Assembly: GCF_030693775.1 (NCBI RefSeq)
Contig: NZ_JAUXZY010000004.1
Span: 62,001-126,000, forward strand
From: Polynucleobacter sp.
GTDB taxonomy: Bacteria > Pseudomonadota > Gammaproteobacteria > Burkholderiales > Burkholderiaceae
Length of the DNA: 64,000 nucleotides
Direction of reading: 5' to 3'
The notes under the pieces were generated by a model. The model was given only the letters and a program-made list of their open reading frames with translations, was not told where the DNA came from and made no database searches. Numbering within the stretch: the stretch's first letter is position 1; each line of letters starts with the position of its first letter. Below, piece after piece: positions 54,440 to 64,000 of the stretch. A program made the position numbers and the translations under genes.

Positions 54440-54841
54440 ATGCTTGATGCAATGCAGCACCCCTCCTTACTCGATTGCCGCCGCTTGTTTCTGCGGGATT
54501 ATGAGATTTATATCAATATCGGCGTACATGACTTTGAGAAAAAAGCAGAGCAACGCGTCATTCTGAATATTGATCTGTACATCCCGTTTACGCTCAACAC
54601 GCCAACAAAAGATACCTTGGATGAAGTGCTCGATTACGACTTCATGCGCGAGACCATTCGGACCCGAGCCCAGAAAGGCCACATCCATTTACAAGAAACC
54701 CTCTGCGACGACATTGTTGCTGCCATGCTGGCGCACCCCAATGTGAAAGCAGCCCGCGTCTCAACCGCTAAGCCAGATGTCTATTCCGACTGTCACTCGG
54801 TGGGCGTCGAGGTATTTCGTATTAAAGATTCCTTACGCTAA
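54440..54841 (+). CDS. folB: Dihydroneopterin aldolase
   Basis: 133 aa from ATG 54440; an ATG four codons later is possible, and the ORF-track start overlaps folM. FLRDYEIYINIGVHDFEKKAEQRVILNIDLYIPF has the family Tyr/Glu active-site set, and DEVLDYDFMRETIRTR, CDDIVAAMLAHPNVKAARVSTAKPD match FolB. It makes 6-hydroxymethyl-dihydropterin in folate biosynthesis. Part of a folM-folB-ttcA unit. Confidence 0.88.
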   Translation: MLDAMQHPSLLDCRRLFLRDYEIYINIGVHDFEKKAEQRVILNIDLYIPFTLNTPTKDTLDEVLDYDFMRETIRTRAQKGHIHLQETLCDDIVAAMLAHPNVKAARVSTAKPDVYSDCHSVGVEVFRIKDSLR

Positions 54842-54850
54842 GGTAAGTCA

Positions 54851-55762
54851 GTGAACGATCCACGTAAAGCCGCTTTTGAAGAAAACAAACTCGAGAAAAA
54901 ACTGTCTCGCTTAGTTGGTCAGGCGATTGGTGACTTTGGCATGATCGAGGATGGTGACAAAGTGATGGTCTGCGTCTCCGGTGGAAAAGACAGCTACGCT
55001 ATGCTCGATATTTTGCTAAAGCTGCGCGAGCGGGCACCCATTCAGTTTGATATCGTTGCAGTGAATTTGGATCAGAAGCAACCCAACTTTCCAGCAGAAA
55101 CATTGCCGAATTATTTAAGCTCTTTGGGTGTGCCATTTCACATTGAAGAGCAAGATACCTACAGTATTGTGAAGCGCGTGATCCCGGAGGGTAAGACAAC
55201 CTGCGGCTTATGCTCCCGTTTACGGCGCGGTATTTTGTACCGGGTTGCCGATGAATTGGGAGCAACCAAAATTGCCCTTGGCCATCATCGCGACGATATT
55301 CTCGAAACCCTATTGCTCAATCTATTTTATGCCGGCAAATTAAAGGGTATGCCACCTAAGTTGCGATCCGATGACGGCAAGCACATCGTGATTCGGCCAC
55401 TCGCCTATGTTCCTGAAAAATTACTCGAGCGGTATGCCGAAGACATGCAGTTCCCCATCATTCCATGCGATTTGTGTGGCAGCCAGCCCAACCTGCAGCG
55501 CGGCGCGATGAAGCAAATGCTGCGCGACTGGGAAAAGAAACACCCAGGCCGGGTAGAAAATCTCTTTCGGGCGATGCACCACATTGTGCCGTCCCATTTA
55601 ATGGACCGCGAGGCATTTGATTTCACCAATTTAGAGATCGACGGCAGTAATGGTGGAGCCCTTGGTAATTTAGGAGCCAGATCCCCGGGTGATCGCGGAA
55701 TTGATGAGTCTGAACTGGATGAATTAGCCTGCGGAACCCTGATTCGCGGCGTTTATAATTAA
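54851..55762 (+). CDS. ttcA: tRNA 2-thiocytidine biosynthesis protein TtcA
   Basis: 303 aa. The PP-loop is [18 protein letters not shown], and two iron-sulfur CxxC pairs are visible in [22 protein letters not shown] and [24 protein letters not shown]. It thiolates C32 of some tRNAs. GTG 54851 is the start with AAGGTAAGTCA upstream. Follows folB by nine bases and precedes glmU by four. Confidence 0.94.
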   Translation: MNDPRKAAFEENKLEKKLSRLVGQAIGDFGMIEDGDKVMVCVSGGKDSYAMLDILLKLRERAPIQFDIVAVNLDQKQPNFPAETLPNYLSSLGVPFHIEEQDTYSIVKRVIPEGKTTCGLCSRLRRGILYRVADELGATKIALGHHRDDILETLLLNLFYAGKLKGMPPKLRSDDGKHIVIRPLAYVPEKLLERYAEDMQFPIIPCDLCGSQPNLQRGAMKQMLRDWEKKHPGRVENLFRAMHHIVPSHLMDREAFDFTNLEIDGSNGGALGNLGARSPGDRGIDESELDELACGTLIRGVYN

Positions 55763-55766
55763 TAGC

Positions 55767-57239
55767 ATGAATATTGTCATACTGGCTGCAGGACAGGGAA
55801 AGCGGATGAAATCCGCTTTGCCGAAGGTCTTGCAAACTCTCGCCGGTAAACCCTTACTAGAGCATGTTCTCGTCACCGCCAATCAGCTCGTCGGTAAGGC
55901 TAAAACAAAACCCTTCGTTGTGATTGGTCATGGCGCAAGTGCCATCACTGCTTACTTAGAGCAGATTCAAAAAAATCATCCAGGACTTGCGGATGCTGTG
56001 ACGGTGATGCAAAAAGAGCAAAAAGGTACAGGTCATGCCTTGTTGCAAGCGCTGCCTAAGCTCGATCTAGATGAGCCTACTTTAGTTCTTTATGGTGATG
56101 TTCCCTTAATTTCCAAAAAAACCCTGATGCGTTTAGTAACCTTAGCCGATGGTAAGCGTGGAAGTGATTCCGCGCTTGCCTTGCTGACGCAGCAAATGGA
56201 TAACCCAACAGGGTATGGCCGCATCCTGCGTAACGCTGAAGGTGCTGTCATAGGTATTGTTGAGGAAAAGGATGCGGATCGCCACCAAAAAAACATCTCC
56301 GAAATTAATACCGGCATCATGGTGTTGCCAAGTGGCCACTTAAAGAAATGGCTGAAATCATTGCGGGCAAGTAATGCGCAAGGCGAGTATTACTTAACGG
56401 ATGTGATTGTAATGGCTGCGCGAGACAATGTTCCTATTCGCACAGCCCAGGCGGATTTTGAGTGGGAAACCACTGGTGTGAATAGCCGCGATCAATTGGC
56501 ATCCTTGGAGCGAACCCATCAGCACGTGATTGCGATGCAGTTAATGGAGGCGGGCGTTTCCTTGCTCGATCCGGCTCGCATCGATGTTCGTGGAACCTTG
56601 AGTTGCGGCTCGGATGTGGTCATCGATGTGGGATGTGTTTTTGAGGGCGATGTCACACTAGACTCCGGCACATGCGTCGGACCCTATTGCATCGTCCGCA
56701 ATAGCGCAATTGGCAAACACGTTACGATCCAGGCATTTAGCCATTTAGATGGGGCCGTGGTTGGAACCAATTCCATTATTGGACCCTATGCCCGCTTACG
56801 TCCTGGCGCTGATTTAGCAAATGACGTCCACATTGGCAATTTTGTCGAGGTTAAGAACAGTAAGATTAATTCCAATAGCAAAGCAAATCATTTGGCATAT
56901 GTTGGCGATTCCCTGGTGGGCGCACGCGTCAATATTGGCGCTGGCACCATTACCTGCAATTACGATGGCGTTAATAAACACCAAACCATTATTGAGGACG
57001 ATGTCTTTATTGGTTCCGATACACAGCTTGTTGCCCCGGTGCGAGTTGGGCGTGGAGCAACTTTAGGTGCGGGTACAACCCTAACTAAAGATGCGCCTGC
57101 TAATCAGTTAACGGTATCGCGCGCCAAGCAATTATCGATCCAGTGGCAGCGCCCAGTGAAGCAGGAAAAGAAGACAGTCAGCAAAAAAGCAGCTACCAAA
57201 AAAGTAGCCGTTAAAAAAACGGCAAAGGCTAAAAAATAA
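55767..57239 (+). CDS. glmU: Bifunctional GlmU with lysine-rich C-terminal tail
   Basis: 490 aa. The N-terminal pyrophosphorylase has [32 protein letters not shown] and LYGDVPLIS, and the C-terminal acetyltransferase is a left-handed beta-helix of hexapeptide repeats ([68 protein letters not shown]-like run). It makes UDP-GlcNAc. After residue ~462 it carries [27 protein letters not shown], a basic Lys/Ala tail not found in typical GlmU (E. coli is 456 aa). ATG overlaps no upstream gene; stop overlaps glmS. Confidence 0.95.
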   Translation: MNIVILAAGQGKRMKSALPKVLQTLAGKPLLEHVLVTANQLVGKAKTKPFVVIGHGASAITAYLEQIQKNHPGLADAVTVMQKEQKGTGHALLQALPKLDLDEPTLVLYGDVPLISKKTLMRLVTLADGKRGSDSALALLTQQMDNPTGYGRILRNAEGAVIGIVEEKDADRHQKNISEINTGIMVLPSGHLKKWLKSLRASNAQGEYYLTDVIVMAARDNVPIRTAQADFEWETTGVNSRDQLASLERTHQHVIAMQLMEAGVSLLDPARIDVRGTLSCGSDVVIDVGCVFEGDVTLDSGTCVGPYCIVRNSAIGKHVTIQAFSHLDGAVVGTNSIIGPYARLRPGADLANDVHIGNFVEVKNSKINSNSKANHLAYVGDSLVGARVNIGAGTITCNYDGVNKHQTIIEDDVFIGSDTQLVAPVRVGRGATLGAGTTLTKDAPANQLTVSRAKQLSIQWQRPVKQEKKTVSKKAATKKVAVKKTAKAKK

Positions 57240-59071
57240 TGTGCGGCATTGTTGGGGCGGCATCACGCAAGAATATTGTTCCTATCCTCATTGAGGGTTT
57301 ACGTCGCCTCGAGTACCGTGGCTATGACTCCTGCGGATTTGCTGTGATTGATGCGGCAAGTACAAAGCACCCGATTGAGCGGGCGCGGACAACCGCACGG
57401 GTTTCTGAGTTGGCTGAGCAAGGCAATCAGTTTCAGGGCACCTTGGGGATCGCCCATACACGCTGGGCAACGCACGGCAAGCCCGATACCCACAATGCCC
57501 ATCCCCACATATCCAATCAGTTAATTGCAGTGGTGCACAACGGCATTATTGAAAACTACGATGTACTGCGTACCGAGCTGATAGCCGCAGGCTATGCATT
57601 TGAGTCAGAAACTGATACCGAAGTCATTGCCCATTTAATTCATCAAACCTATGTTGCGCAATCCACTCGCAACATTGCGCTTGCAGTGCGTGCGGTATTA
57701 CCGCGTCTGCACGGCGCTTATGCCATTGGCGTGATTGCACAAGATTGCCCTGATGCTTTAATTGGTGCGCGTGTTGGCTCTCCGCTGGTTGTTGCCTTTG
57801 GCGAAAATGAAAACTTTATTGCGTCCGATGCCTTAGCGCTGGCAGGTCATGCAAAGACCATGCTGTATTTAGAAGAAGGTGATGTTGCCGTCTTAAAGGC
57901 TGATCAGGTCAGTATTAGCGATGGCAATGGTCAACTGGTTCAGCGCGTGCAAAAACCCATGCCAGCACAGGCTGACTCCGTTGATTTGGGCCCATATCAG
58001 CATTACATGCAAAAAGAAATTTTTGAGCAGCCCACAGCGATTGCCAATACCCTTGCCAATATCACGCATTTTGGTCCGGATCTCTTTGGTGCGGATCCTA
58101 AGGCGTGGCAGGGGTTTGACCAGCTTTTAATTTTGGCGTGTGGCACCAGCTATTACTCGGCTTGCGTTGCAAAGTATTGGCTTGAAGCCATCGCAGGAAT
58201 GCCGACGCAGGTTGAGATAGCAAGTGAGTATCGCTACCGCACTTCAGTGCCTAATCCCAACACTCTGATTGTGGTGGTGTCGCAGTCGGGCGAGACAGCC
58301 GATACCTTGGCCGCCTTACGTCATGCCAAAACACTTGGCCACACCATGACCTTAGCGATTTGTAATGTGGCTAGCAGTGCGATGATTCGTGAAACGAATT
58401 GGCGCTTTTTAACGAAGGCCGGCACTGAAATTGGGGTTGCTTCAACCAAAGCGTTTACGACTCAATTGCTTGCCCTCTACTTATTGGCTATGTCCATTGC
58501 CAAACGCCAGGGTCGCATTAGTGAATCAGAAGAAAAAAATGCACTAAAGGCTTTGCGGCACTTGCCTAAGGCCTTAATTGCCGTGTTGGCCTTAGAGCCG
58601 CAAATCATTGCCTGGAGTGCAGCCTTTGCGCAGTGTGAAAATGCCCTTTTCTTGGGCCGGGGTCTGCACTACCCGATTGCCCTTGAGGGCGCTTTAAAGC
58701 TCAAAGAGATTTCTTATATTCATGCAGAAGCCTACCCTGCTGGTGAGTTAAAGCATGGCCCATTGGCATTGGTCACAGAAAAAATGCCAGTAGTGACAGT
58801 AGCGCCAAATGATGCCTTGCTTGAAAAACTCAAATCCAATATGCAAGAAGTGAAGGCCCGTGGTGGCCGCTTGTATGTATTTGCAGACCAAGATACTGAA
58901 ATCGTCAGTAGCGATGGCATTGCCGTGATTCGTTTGCCTGAATACTACGGGGATTTATCGCCCATTTTGCATGTGGTGCCACTGCAATTGCTGGCTTATC
59001 ACACGGCATGCGCTCGCGAAACCGATGTGGATAAGCCAAGAAATTTAGCAAAAAGCGTGACCGTCGAATAA
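57239..59071 (+). CDS. glmS: Glutamine-fructose-6-phosphate aminotransferase
   Basis: 610 aa, standard length. N-terminal Cys2 ([32 protein letters not shown]) is the glutaminase nucleophile. The isomerase part has two SIS domains with [17 protein letters not shown] and [17 protein letters not shown], and the C-terminus [12 protein letters not shown] is the lid. It makes glucosamine-6-phosphate, the first step of UDP-GlcNAc synthesis, and is coupled to glmU (TAATG). No glmS ribozyme or GlmZ-like site is evident in the overlap. Confidence 0.96.
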   Translation: MCGIVGAASRKNIVPILIEGLRRLEYRGYDSCGFAVIDAASTKHPIERARTTARVSELAEQGNQFQGTLGIAHTRWATHGKPDTHNAHPHISNQLIAVVHNGIIENYDVLRTELIAAGYAFESETDTEVIAHLIHQTYVAQSTRNIALAVRAVLPRLHGAYAIGVIAQDCPDALIGARVGSPLVVAFGENENFIASDALALAGHAKTMLYLEEGDVAVLKADQVSISDGNGQLVQRVQKPMPAQADSVDLGPYQHYMQKEIFEQPTAIANTLANITHFGPDLFGADPKAWQGFDQLLILACGTSYYSACVAKYWLEAIAGMPTQVEIASEYRYRTSVPNPNTLIVVVSQSGETADTLAALRHAKTLGHTMTLAICNVASSAMIRETNWRFLTKAGTEIGVASTKAFTTQLLALYLLAMSIAKRQGRISESEEKNALKALRHLPKALIAVLALEPQIIAWSAAFAQCENALFLGRGLHYPIALEGALKLKEISYIHAEAYPAGELKHGPLALVTEKMPVVTVAPNDALLEKLKSNMQEVKARGGRLYVFADQDTEIVSSDGIAVIRLPEYYGDLSPILHVVPLQLLAYHTACARETDVDKPRNLAKSVTVE

Positions 59072-59161
59072 GCCCGTACGCTTTGCGCAGTTGGATTACC
59101 TCTAAGCCGTTGCCATTCAAGCTGTAATGCCTTCGGATAGGCCTAGAGCGCCGAATAAAGC

Positions 59162-59185
59162 CCCTTATCTGTGTTCAAATAAGGG
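59162..59185 (+). promoter_or_regulatory. Hairpin covering the ribosome-binding site of the efflux operon
   Basis: CCCTTAT (59162-59168) and ATAAGGG (59179-59185) form a perfect 7-bp stem with a 10-base loop. The Shine-Dalgarno AAGGG is in the 3-prime arm, five bases before ATG 59191. It could fold in mRNA to hide the site, or serve as a DNA palindrome for a TetR-type repressor. Confidence 0.5.
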
Positions 59186-59190
59186 TTGCC

Positions 59191-60729
59191 ATGAGCGAAT
59201 CAATACTTAGCCCATCACCCTGCATTCAAAGACGCGTGTACTTAGCTCAGCGTGCATTCGTTGCGCTCTTAGCGGCTAGCCTGGTCGCGTGTGCAGCAGG
59301 CCCGGATTTCAAGCAGCCAGATGCTCCAAAAGTAGCTCGCTTTACTGAAAAGCCGACGGCTACTACATTGGCTACTGCGCCGAACGTAGCTGGAGGAACT
59401 GAGCAGCAGATTATTCCAGATACCGATATTCCGGCAGAGTGGTGGACCTTATTTAAATCACCTCAGCTGGATAAGTTGATTAAAACCGCCTTGGAGCAAA
59501 ATCCCAATTTGGCTGCCGCAGATGCAGCTCTGCGGGTTGCTCAGGAAAATGTGAACGCACAAATTGGTGGGCAGTATTTTCCAAGCATTGGCCTAGGTGG
59601 TAACGCAACGCGCCAACAACAATCCTTAGCCACATTTGGCCTGCCCGGTCAAAATATTTATAACGTATACAACACCTCGATTAATTTAGGATATCGTGTA
59701 GATGTATTTGGCGCTGCGAGACGAGCCGTGGAGAGCGCGCGTGCGCAAGCAGAGATTAGTCAATTCCAACTCGAAGGCGCATACCTTGCTTTAACGGCCA
59801 ATATCGTGACAGCGGCCGTTCGCGAAGCCGCACTGCGCGCGCAGTACGCTGCCACATCCGAGATTCTAAAAGCCCAACAAAATTTTGCAGACGTAACCGA
59901 GCGTCAGCTTGCCATCGGCACTGTATCGCGGGTAGACCTGACCTCCCAGCAAACCTTAGTGGCGAACTCCCAGGTCGATTTATTGACTTATGAACGTAAT
60001 CTCGCTTTTGCACGCAATCAGCTTGCCGTCTATACCGGCGCATTTCCTAGCAATGCGCAGATCGCTGAATTCGAGTTAGCCAATTTACATTTACCCGATA
60101 AGCTCCCACTGTCTCTGCCATCGAACTTGGTGCGGCAGCGCCCCGATATTCGGGCGGCTGAGGCCTTACTGAAATCAACCAACGCCTTAGTGGGCGTGGC
60201 TACCGCCAATCTTTTGCCACAAATTAATCTGAGTGCTAGCGTCGGCTCAGTGGCGCTATCCTCAGGCGCCTTATTTGGACCTTCGGCAGCAATTTGGAGT
60301 GTTGCTGGCGGGGTGTTTCAACCCTTGTTTCAGGGCGGACAGCTGCTAGCGCAGCGGCGTGGTGCGATTGCGGGTTACGAACAGGCAGTATTTCAGTACC
60401 AGGCTACTGTCCTTACCGCCTTTCAAGAGGTAGCCGATGCCCTACGTGCGCTAGAGACGGGTGCCCAGTCTTTAAAGGCCGCTGCCGATGCCGAGCGCTA
60501 CTCAAAAGAAACCTTGGATTTAGTGCAAGAACAATACAAGCTTGGAACTAGTAGCTATTTAGCTGTGCTGTATTACCAAAACCTGTATCAGCAGGCCAAG
60601 GTGAAATTTGTGCAGGCGCAGGCGGTACGCTTTGCAGATACAGCCGCGCTGTTTGCTGCCCTAGGCGGAGGCTGGTGGAATCGAGATGGTCCGGCATACC
60701 AACCGAATGTTGCAAGGAATGCGCAATGA
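59191..60729 (+). CDS. RND efflux outer-membrane lipoprotein, NodT/OprM family
   Basis: 512 aa. The signal peptide ends with lipobox VAC (LLAASLVACAAGPDF), so the mature protein is a lipidated TolC-like channel. It has two OEP repeats (YFPSIGLGGNATRQQQS; LLPQINLSASVGSVALSS), and LVRQRPDIRAAEALLKSTNALVGVATANLLP is the family signature. The trimer forms the outer-membrane duct of the efflux system encoded by the next two genes. It overlaps the membrane-fusion gene by four bases. Order (outer membrane first) is less usual than MFP-RND-OMF. Confidence 0.92.
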   Translation: MSESILSPSPCIQRRVYLAQRAFVALLAASLVACAAGPDFKQPDAPKVARFTEKPTATTLATAPNVAGGTEQQIIPDTDIPAEWWTLFKSPQLDKLIKTALEQNPNLAAADAALRVAQENVNAQIGGQYFPSIGLGGNATRQQQSLATFGLPGQNIYNVYNTSINLGYRVDVFGAARRAVESARAQAEISQFQLEGAYLALTANIVTAAVREAALRAQYAATSEILKAQQNFADVTERQLAIGTVSRVDLTSQQTLVANSQVDLLTYERNLAFARNQLAVYTGAFPSNAQIAEFELANLHLPDKLPLSLPSNLVRQRPDIRAAEALLKSTNALVGVATANLLPQINLSASVGSVALSSGALFGPSAAIWSVAGGVFQPLFQGGQLLAQRRGAIAGYEQAVFQYQATVLTAFQEVADALRALETGAQSLKAAADAERYSKETLDLVQEQYKLGTSSYLAVLYYQNLYQQAKVKFVQAQAVRFADTAALFAALGGGWWNRDGPAYQPNVARNAQ

Positions 60730-62045
60730 AATCATTGCAGGAATTTATTCAAACACTGAAGTCTAAAGTACATGAGTGGAAACTAATGGAATACGTCAGC
60801 AAGGCATGGACTGCAATAAGTCATTTATTTAGTCGCATTGGCAATACGCTGCGTTTGCGTGAGCGCTTCAAGGGTACAAAAACCTATGCCAAGCTGATGG
60901 CGATGACGCCGTTGCGCCGCCGCATGATCGTCATGCTGGTCTCTGTCTGCATACTGCTTGGATTGCTAGTTGGTTTCAATACACTGAAAACCGCATTAAT
61001 CACCTACTTTATCTCCAGTATGGGCTTGCCCCCTGCAACGGTATCGACGATGGTGGTAGAGGAAGATGAGTGGCAGCCAACCTTAAGTAGTGTGGGTAAT
61101 ATTCGCGCGTTTCGCGGCGTTGACTTAAGTGCCGAGACTGGCGGAGCCGTCTTAAATGTGTCGGTTAAATCCGGGATGGATGTGAAGAAGGGCGATTTGT
61201 TAATTCAGCTCAATGACGCAGCAGACATTGCTCAGCTCAACTCCTTTAAAGCAATGGCTGATTTAGCGAAGGTGATTAACGAGCGCGATAAACAACAGCT
61301 GGCCATTCAAGCGATTAGTAAAAATGTCTTCGATACAAGCGCGGCAGACGCTAAGTCAAAAGCAGCGCAGGTTGAGCAGCAGGCTGCGCTGGTTGCAAAG
61401 AAGAGTATCAAAGCTCCGTTTAGCGGCCGCGTCGGCATCATTGCGATTAACCCAGGCCAATATGTCAATGCAGGCGATAAGATGCTGACCTTGCAAACAC
61501 TTGATCCCATTTTTGTGGACTTCACCTTGCCGCAAAGTACGGCAGGCATGATTCAAGTAGGACAAGAGATTGAAATGAAGACCGATGCATTTAAGGATGC
61601 TGGGTTCAAAGGCAAGATTACGGCCGTGAGCCCAAAGGTTGAGCTCAATACGCGCAATATGCAAATTGAGGCAATGGTGAGTAATCCCGATAAAAAGGTA
61701 TTGCCAGGCATGTTTGCAAACGTCACCATCAACTTGGGCGATCGTGTCAAATACCTCACCCTGCCTCAAACAGCCATTACCTACAATCCCTACGGTAGCA
61801 CTGTCTTCATTGCTCGCAAAACCGATCGCATGGATAAGCAAGGCAAGCCGCTGATTGAAGCCGAGCAGGTATTTGTGACAACAGGCCTCACCCGGGGTGA
61901 TCAAGTCGCGATTGTCAAAGGCCTTGAGCCAGGCGTGATGGTAGTCACCAGCGGACAACTCAAATTAAAAAATGGCACGCCATTGATTATTAATAATAAA
62001 GTCCAGCCCAGCTTTAATCCCAATCCAAAGCCACAAGAACAATAA
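60726..62045 (+). CDS. RND efflux membrane-fusion (periplasmic adaptor) protein
   Basis: 439 aa from ATG 60726, overlapping the preceding stop. The first ~65 residues (MKSLQEFIQTLKSKVHEWKL ... TPLRRRM) are a basic cytoplasmic extension before the membrane anchor MIVMLVSVCILLGLLVGF. The adaptor region follows: GNIRAFRGVDLSAETGGAVLNVSVKSGMDVKKGDLLIQLN (lipoyl), QAALVAKKSIKAPFSGRVGIIAINPGQYVNAGDKMLTL (second lipoyl half), then beta-barrel. The extension is longer than in typical MexA/AcrA relatives. Its partner is the RND gene 21 bases downstream. Confidence 0.88.
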   Translation: MKSLQEFIQTLKSKVHEWKLMEYVSKAWTAISHLFSRIGNTLRLRERFKGTKTYAKLMAMTPLRRRMIVMLVSVCILLGLLVGFNTLKTALITYFISSMGLPPATVSTMVVEEDEWQPTLSSVGNIRAFRGVDLSAETGGAVLNVSVKSGMDVKKGDLLIQLNDAADIAQLNSFKAMADLAKVINERDKQQLAIQAISKNVFDTSAADAKSKAAQVEQQAALVAKKSIKAPFSGRVGIIAINPGQYVNAGDKMLTLQTLDPIFVDFTLPQSTAGMIQVGQEIEMKTDAFKDAGFKGKITAVSPKVELNTRNMQIEAMVSNPDKKVLPGMFANVTINLGDRVKYLTLPQTAITYNPYGSTVFIARKTDRMDKQGKPLIEAEQVFVTTGLTRGDQVAIVKGLEPGVMVVTSGQLKLKNGTPLIINNKVQPSFNPNPKPQEQ

Positions 62046-62066
62046 ATCGAGCGAACTGACTAATTT

Positions 62067-64000
62067 ATGAAGTGGACTGATCTATTTATTCGCAGACCGG
62101 TATTGGCGCTGGTGGTGAGTGCGCTCATTCTGGTGTTTGGACTGAAGTCTGCTAGCACCTTACCAGTCAATCAGTACCCGCAAACTCAAAATGCCATCGT
62201 TACCATCACGACCGCATATTTTGGAGCAGATCCTGAAACGATTGCTGGCTTCATTACCCAACCCTTAGAGGCGGCGATTGCACAGGCCCAGGGCATTGAT
62301 TACCTCTCGTCAACCAGCATTAGCGGCATCTCCACCATTATTGCAACCTTGCAGCTAAATTACGATGCTAATAAAGCGCTGACACAAATCAACACGCAAA
62401 TTAGCTCCGTTCGCAATCAATTGCCACCGCAGGCCCAGCAGCCTGTCCTAACCGTGCAGGTTGGTCAATCCACTGCAGCAATGTATTTGGGTTTTTACAG
62501 TGACGTTATTCCCAATAACAGCACAACCGATTACCTGTTGCGCGTCGTAAAGCCAAAGCTTGACTCGGTCGCTGGCGTTCAAAATGCCGAGATTTTAGGT
62601 GGTCGTAAGTTTGCCCTGCGCGCTTGGCTGGATCGTGATCGCATGGCTGGTGTGGGCGTAGGAGCAGATGACGTCTATAACGCGCTTGCCGCCAATAATT
62701 ACCTCTCTGCCGTTGGCAGCACGAAGGGTGAAATGGTGGCGGTAGATTTAGTGGCTGGAACTGATCTACATACCTTGGATGAATTCCGTAAATTGGTAGT
62801 TAAGCGCAATGGCGCGGACATTGTTTACTTAGATCAAGTGGCAACAGTAAGCCTGGGATCGGATGACTACAACACCAATGTGGCATTTAGCGGTAAGCAG
62901 TCGGTGTTTATTGGTATCAAAGTGGCACCCGATGCGAATTTGCTTGATGTTGCAGAGCGGGTGCGCGCGGTCTTGCCCGATATTCAGAGGCAGTTGCCAA
63001 CCGGCTTAGTTGGCAACATTGTCTATGACTCAACGAAATTCATCACCACCTCCATTGACGAGGTGGTAGCTACTTTACTTGAGGCCCTCCTCATTGTGAC
63101 CGTGGTGATCTTCTTATTCTTGGGAAGCTTCCGAGCAGTCGCCGTGCCTGTCATTGCGATGCCACTATCGCTCATCGGCACATTCTTCTTAATGCAGGTC
63201 TTGGGTTATTCCATTAATTTGCTTACCCTGCTTGCCTTGGTTTTGGCGATTGGCTTGGTCGTGGATGACGCCATCATTGTGGTGGAGAACGTCGATCGCC
63301 ATATGAAAGAGGGTAAATCGCCACTCGAAGCATCCTTGATTGCGGCGCGGGAACTCGGCAATCCGATTCTGGCAATGACCGTAGTACTCATCGCTGTTTA
63401 TATTCCGATTGGCTTTCAGGGCGGCCTTACCGGGGCGTTATTCACCGAATTTGCATTTACCTTAGCCAGTGCGGTAGCAGTTTCTGGAGTGGTAGCGTTG
63501 ACGCTGTCGCCCATGATGTGCTCCCGCATTTTTACCGAAGGGCAAGAGACTACTCCCTTTGTGAAAAAAATTGATGCGATTTTTGATCGCGTGCATCACC
63601 GCTATCAGACTTTGTTACGTGACCTATTAAGTACCTGGCAGGTCATTATCGTGATGGGCGTATTTTTGCTGGGCGGAGTTGCGTACCTGTATGCAACTGC
63701 CCATTCGGAGTTAGCACCCATTGAAGACCAAGGCATTGTGCTGATGCAGGCCTCTGGCCCGCCTAATGCCACGGTCAATCAAATGCAAACCTATGCTGAT
63801 CAGATTCAAAAAATCGCTGCTGCCGAGCCGGAATATTTGCAGATGTTCCAAATTACGAGTGCGACCAGCAGTTTTGGTGGCGTACTGATGAAGGATTGGA
63901 ATGAGCGTAGCCGCAGTGCGTCGGCTTTTCAGCAAGACATGCAGAATAAGTGGAATAGCATTGCCGGCGTCCGAGTTGCCGCCTTCCAGTTTCCTGCTTT
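62067..64000 (+). CDS. RND multidrug efflux permease, partial (HAE1 family)
   Basis: The open frame from ATG 62067 (62067-64000, 644 complete codons) runs past the window end, which explains why it is absent from the ORF track. The product begins MKWTDLFIRRPVLALVVSALILVFGLKSASTLPVNQYPQ, the HAE1 opening, and contains GLVVDDAIIVVENVDRH, with the TM4 Asp pair needed for proton transfer. The large periplasmic loop (AYFGADPETIAGFITQPLEAAIAQAQGIDYLSSTS) is standard. About 400 residues are missing from the C-terminus. It forms a tripartite pump with the two genes upstream. Substrates are unknown; hydrophobic drugs are likely by analogy with MexF/AcrB-type pumps. Confidence 0.93.
   Translation, partial: MKWTDLFIRRPVLALVVSALILVFGLKSASTLPVNQYPQTQNAIVTITTAYFGADPETIAGFITQPLEAAIAQAQGIDYLSSTSISGISTIIATLQLNYDANKALTQINTQISSVRNQLPPQAQQPVLTVQVGQSTAAMYLGFYSDVIPNNSTTDYLLRVVKPKLDSVAGVQNAEILGGRKFALRAWLDRDRMAGVGVGADDVYNALAANNYLSAVGSTKGEMVAVDLVAGTDLHTLDEFRKLVVKRNGADIVYLDQVATVSLGSDDYNTNVAFSGKQSVFIGIKVAPDANLLDVAERVRAVLPDIQRQLPTGLVGNIVYDSTKFITTSIDEVVATLLEALLIVTVVIFLFLGSFRAVAVPVIAMPLSLIGTFFLMQVLGYSINLLTLLALVLAIGLVVDDAIIVVENVDRHMKEGKSPLEASLIAARELGNPILAMTVVLIAVYIPIGFQGGLTGALFTEFAFTLASAVAVSGVVALTLSPMMCSRIFTEGQETTPFVKKIDAIFDRVHHRYQTLLRDLLSTWQVIIVMGVFLLGGVAYLYATAHSELAPIEDQGIVLMQASGPPNATVNQMQTYADQIQKIAAAEPEYLQMFQITSATSSFGGVLMKDWNERSRSASAFQQDMQNKWNSIAGVRVAAFQFPA

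Noticed and set aside
61356-61958. 200-aa ORF antisense to the efflux adaptor gene
   Set aside because: Fully inside the adaptor gene with no recognisable domain and no ribosome-binding site.

Overview
The window looks like chromosomal DNA from a free-living betaproteobacterium of the Burkholderiaceae, most likely Polynucleobacter or a close relative. The basis is gene content and order: mreBCD-mrdA-rodA divergent from gatCAB, xerC next to a DUF484 gene, metX-metW after slmA, paired LpxL-type acyltransferases divergent from metK, and metK-ahcY-metF with a betaproteobacterial SAH riboswitch. Other support is moderate GC, tight packing and almost no mobile DNA. The genus is inferred from memory of gene order, not from a search. 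I saw no rRNA, tRNA, insertion sequence, prophage or CRISPR array, and no gene-free stretch exceeds 300 bases.

Layout. 1-13.6 kb is a mixed region: a nitronate monooxygenase-like enzyme, a YbaL-type cation/proton antiporter, a pirin, a putative outer-membrane barrel, an SbtA-type bicarbonate transporter, a secreted cupin, a small MarR-like regulator facing a 71-aa gene across two perfect inverted repeats, a DUF3313 lipoprotein, an FMN-dependent 2-hydroxyacid dehydrogenase, a drug/metabolite exporter, an aminotransferase, and two small paralogous basic proteins. 13.6-22.7 kb holds prfC (no obvious start codon), an RluF-type pseudouridine synthase, an LpxL-like acyltransferase, a beta-carbonic anhydrase, an LpxO-like hydroxylase, a COG4091 oxidoreductase cut by a one-base frameshift, a cytochrome c, and HU with a TTG start. 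22.7-33.2 kb carries the cell-shape operon (minus strand) and gatCAB-DUF484-xerC (plus strand).

33.3-48.4 kb contains a His-rich COG0523 GTPase, a cysteine-poor DksA, argB, slmA, metX-metW, an AmpG-like permease, xthA/pyrE, dapF, two more acyltransferases, and the SAM cycle genes metK, ahcY and metF. metK has a promoter followed by a structured leader I do not recognise. ahcY is preceded by a clear SAH riboswitch whose 3-prime strand overlaps an intrinsic terminator. 48.4-64 kb has slt, an NDUFA9-like protein, cca, a MidA-type methyltransferase, folM-folB-ttcA, glmU (with an unusual lysine-rich tail)-glmS, and an RND efflux operon whose permease runs off the window end.

How the genes work together: metX/metW feed methionine, metK makes SAM, ahcY recycles SAH and metF supplies methyl-THF. 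glmU and glmS supply UDP-GlcNAc to the wall synthesised by the Mre/PBP2/RodA machine and trimmed by Slt. Three LpxL homologues and LpxO modify lipid A. GatCAB, TtcA, Cca, RluF and RF3 serve translation. No large novel system is present. The most interesting points are regulatory RNA and DNA structures, one frameshifted gene, and unusual protein features.
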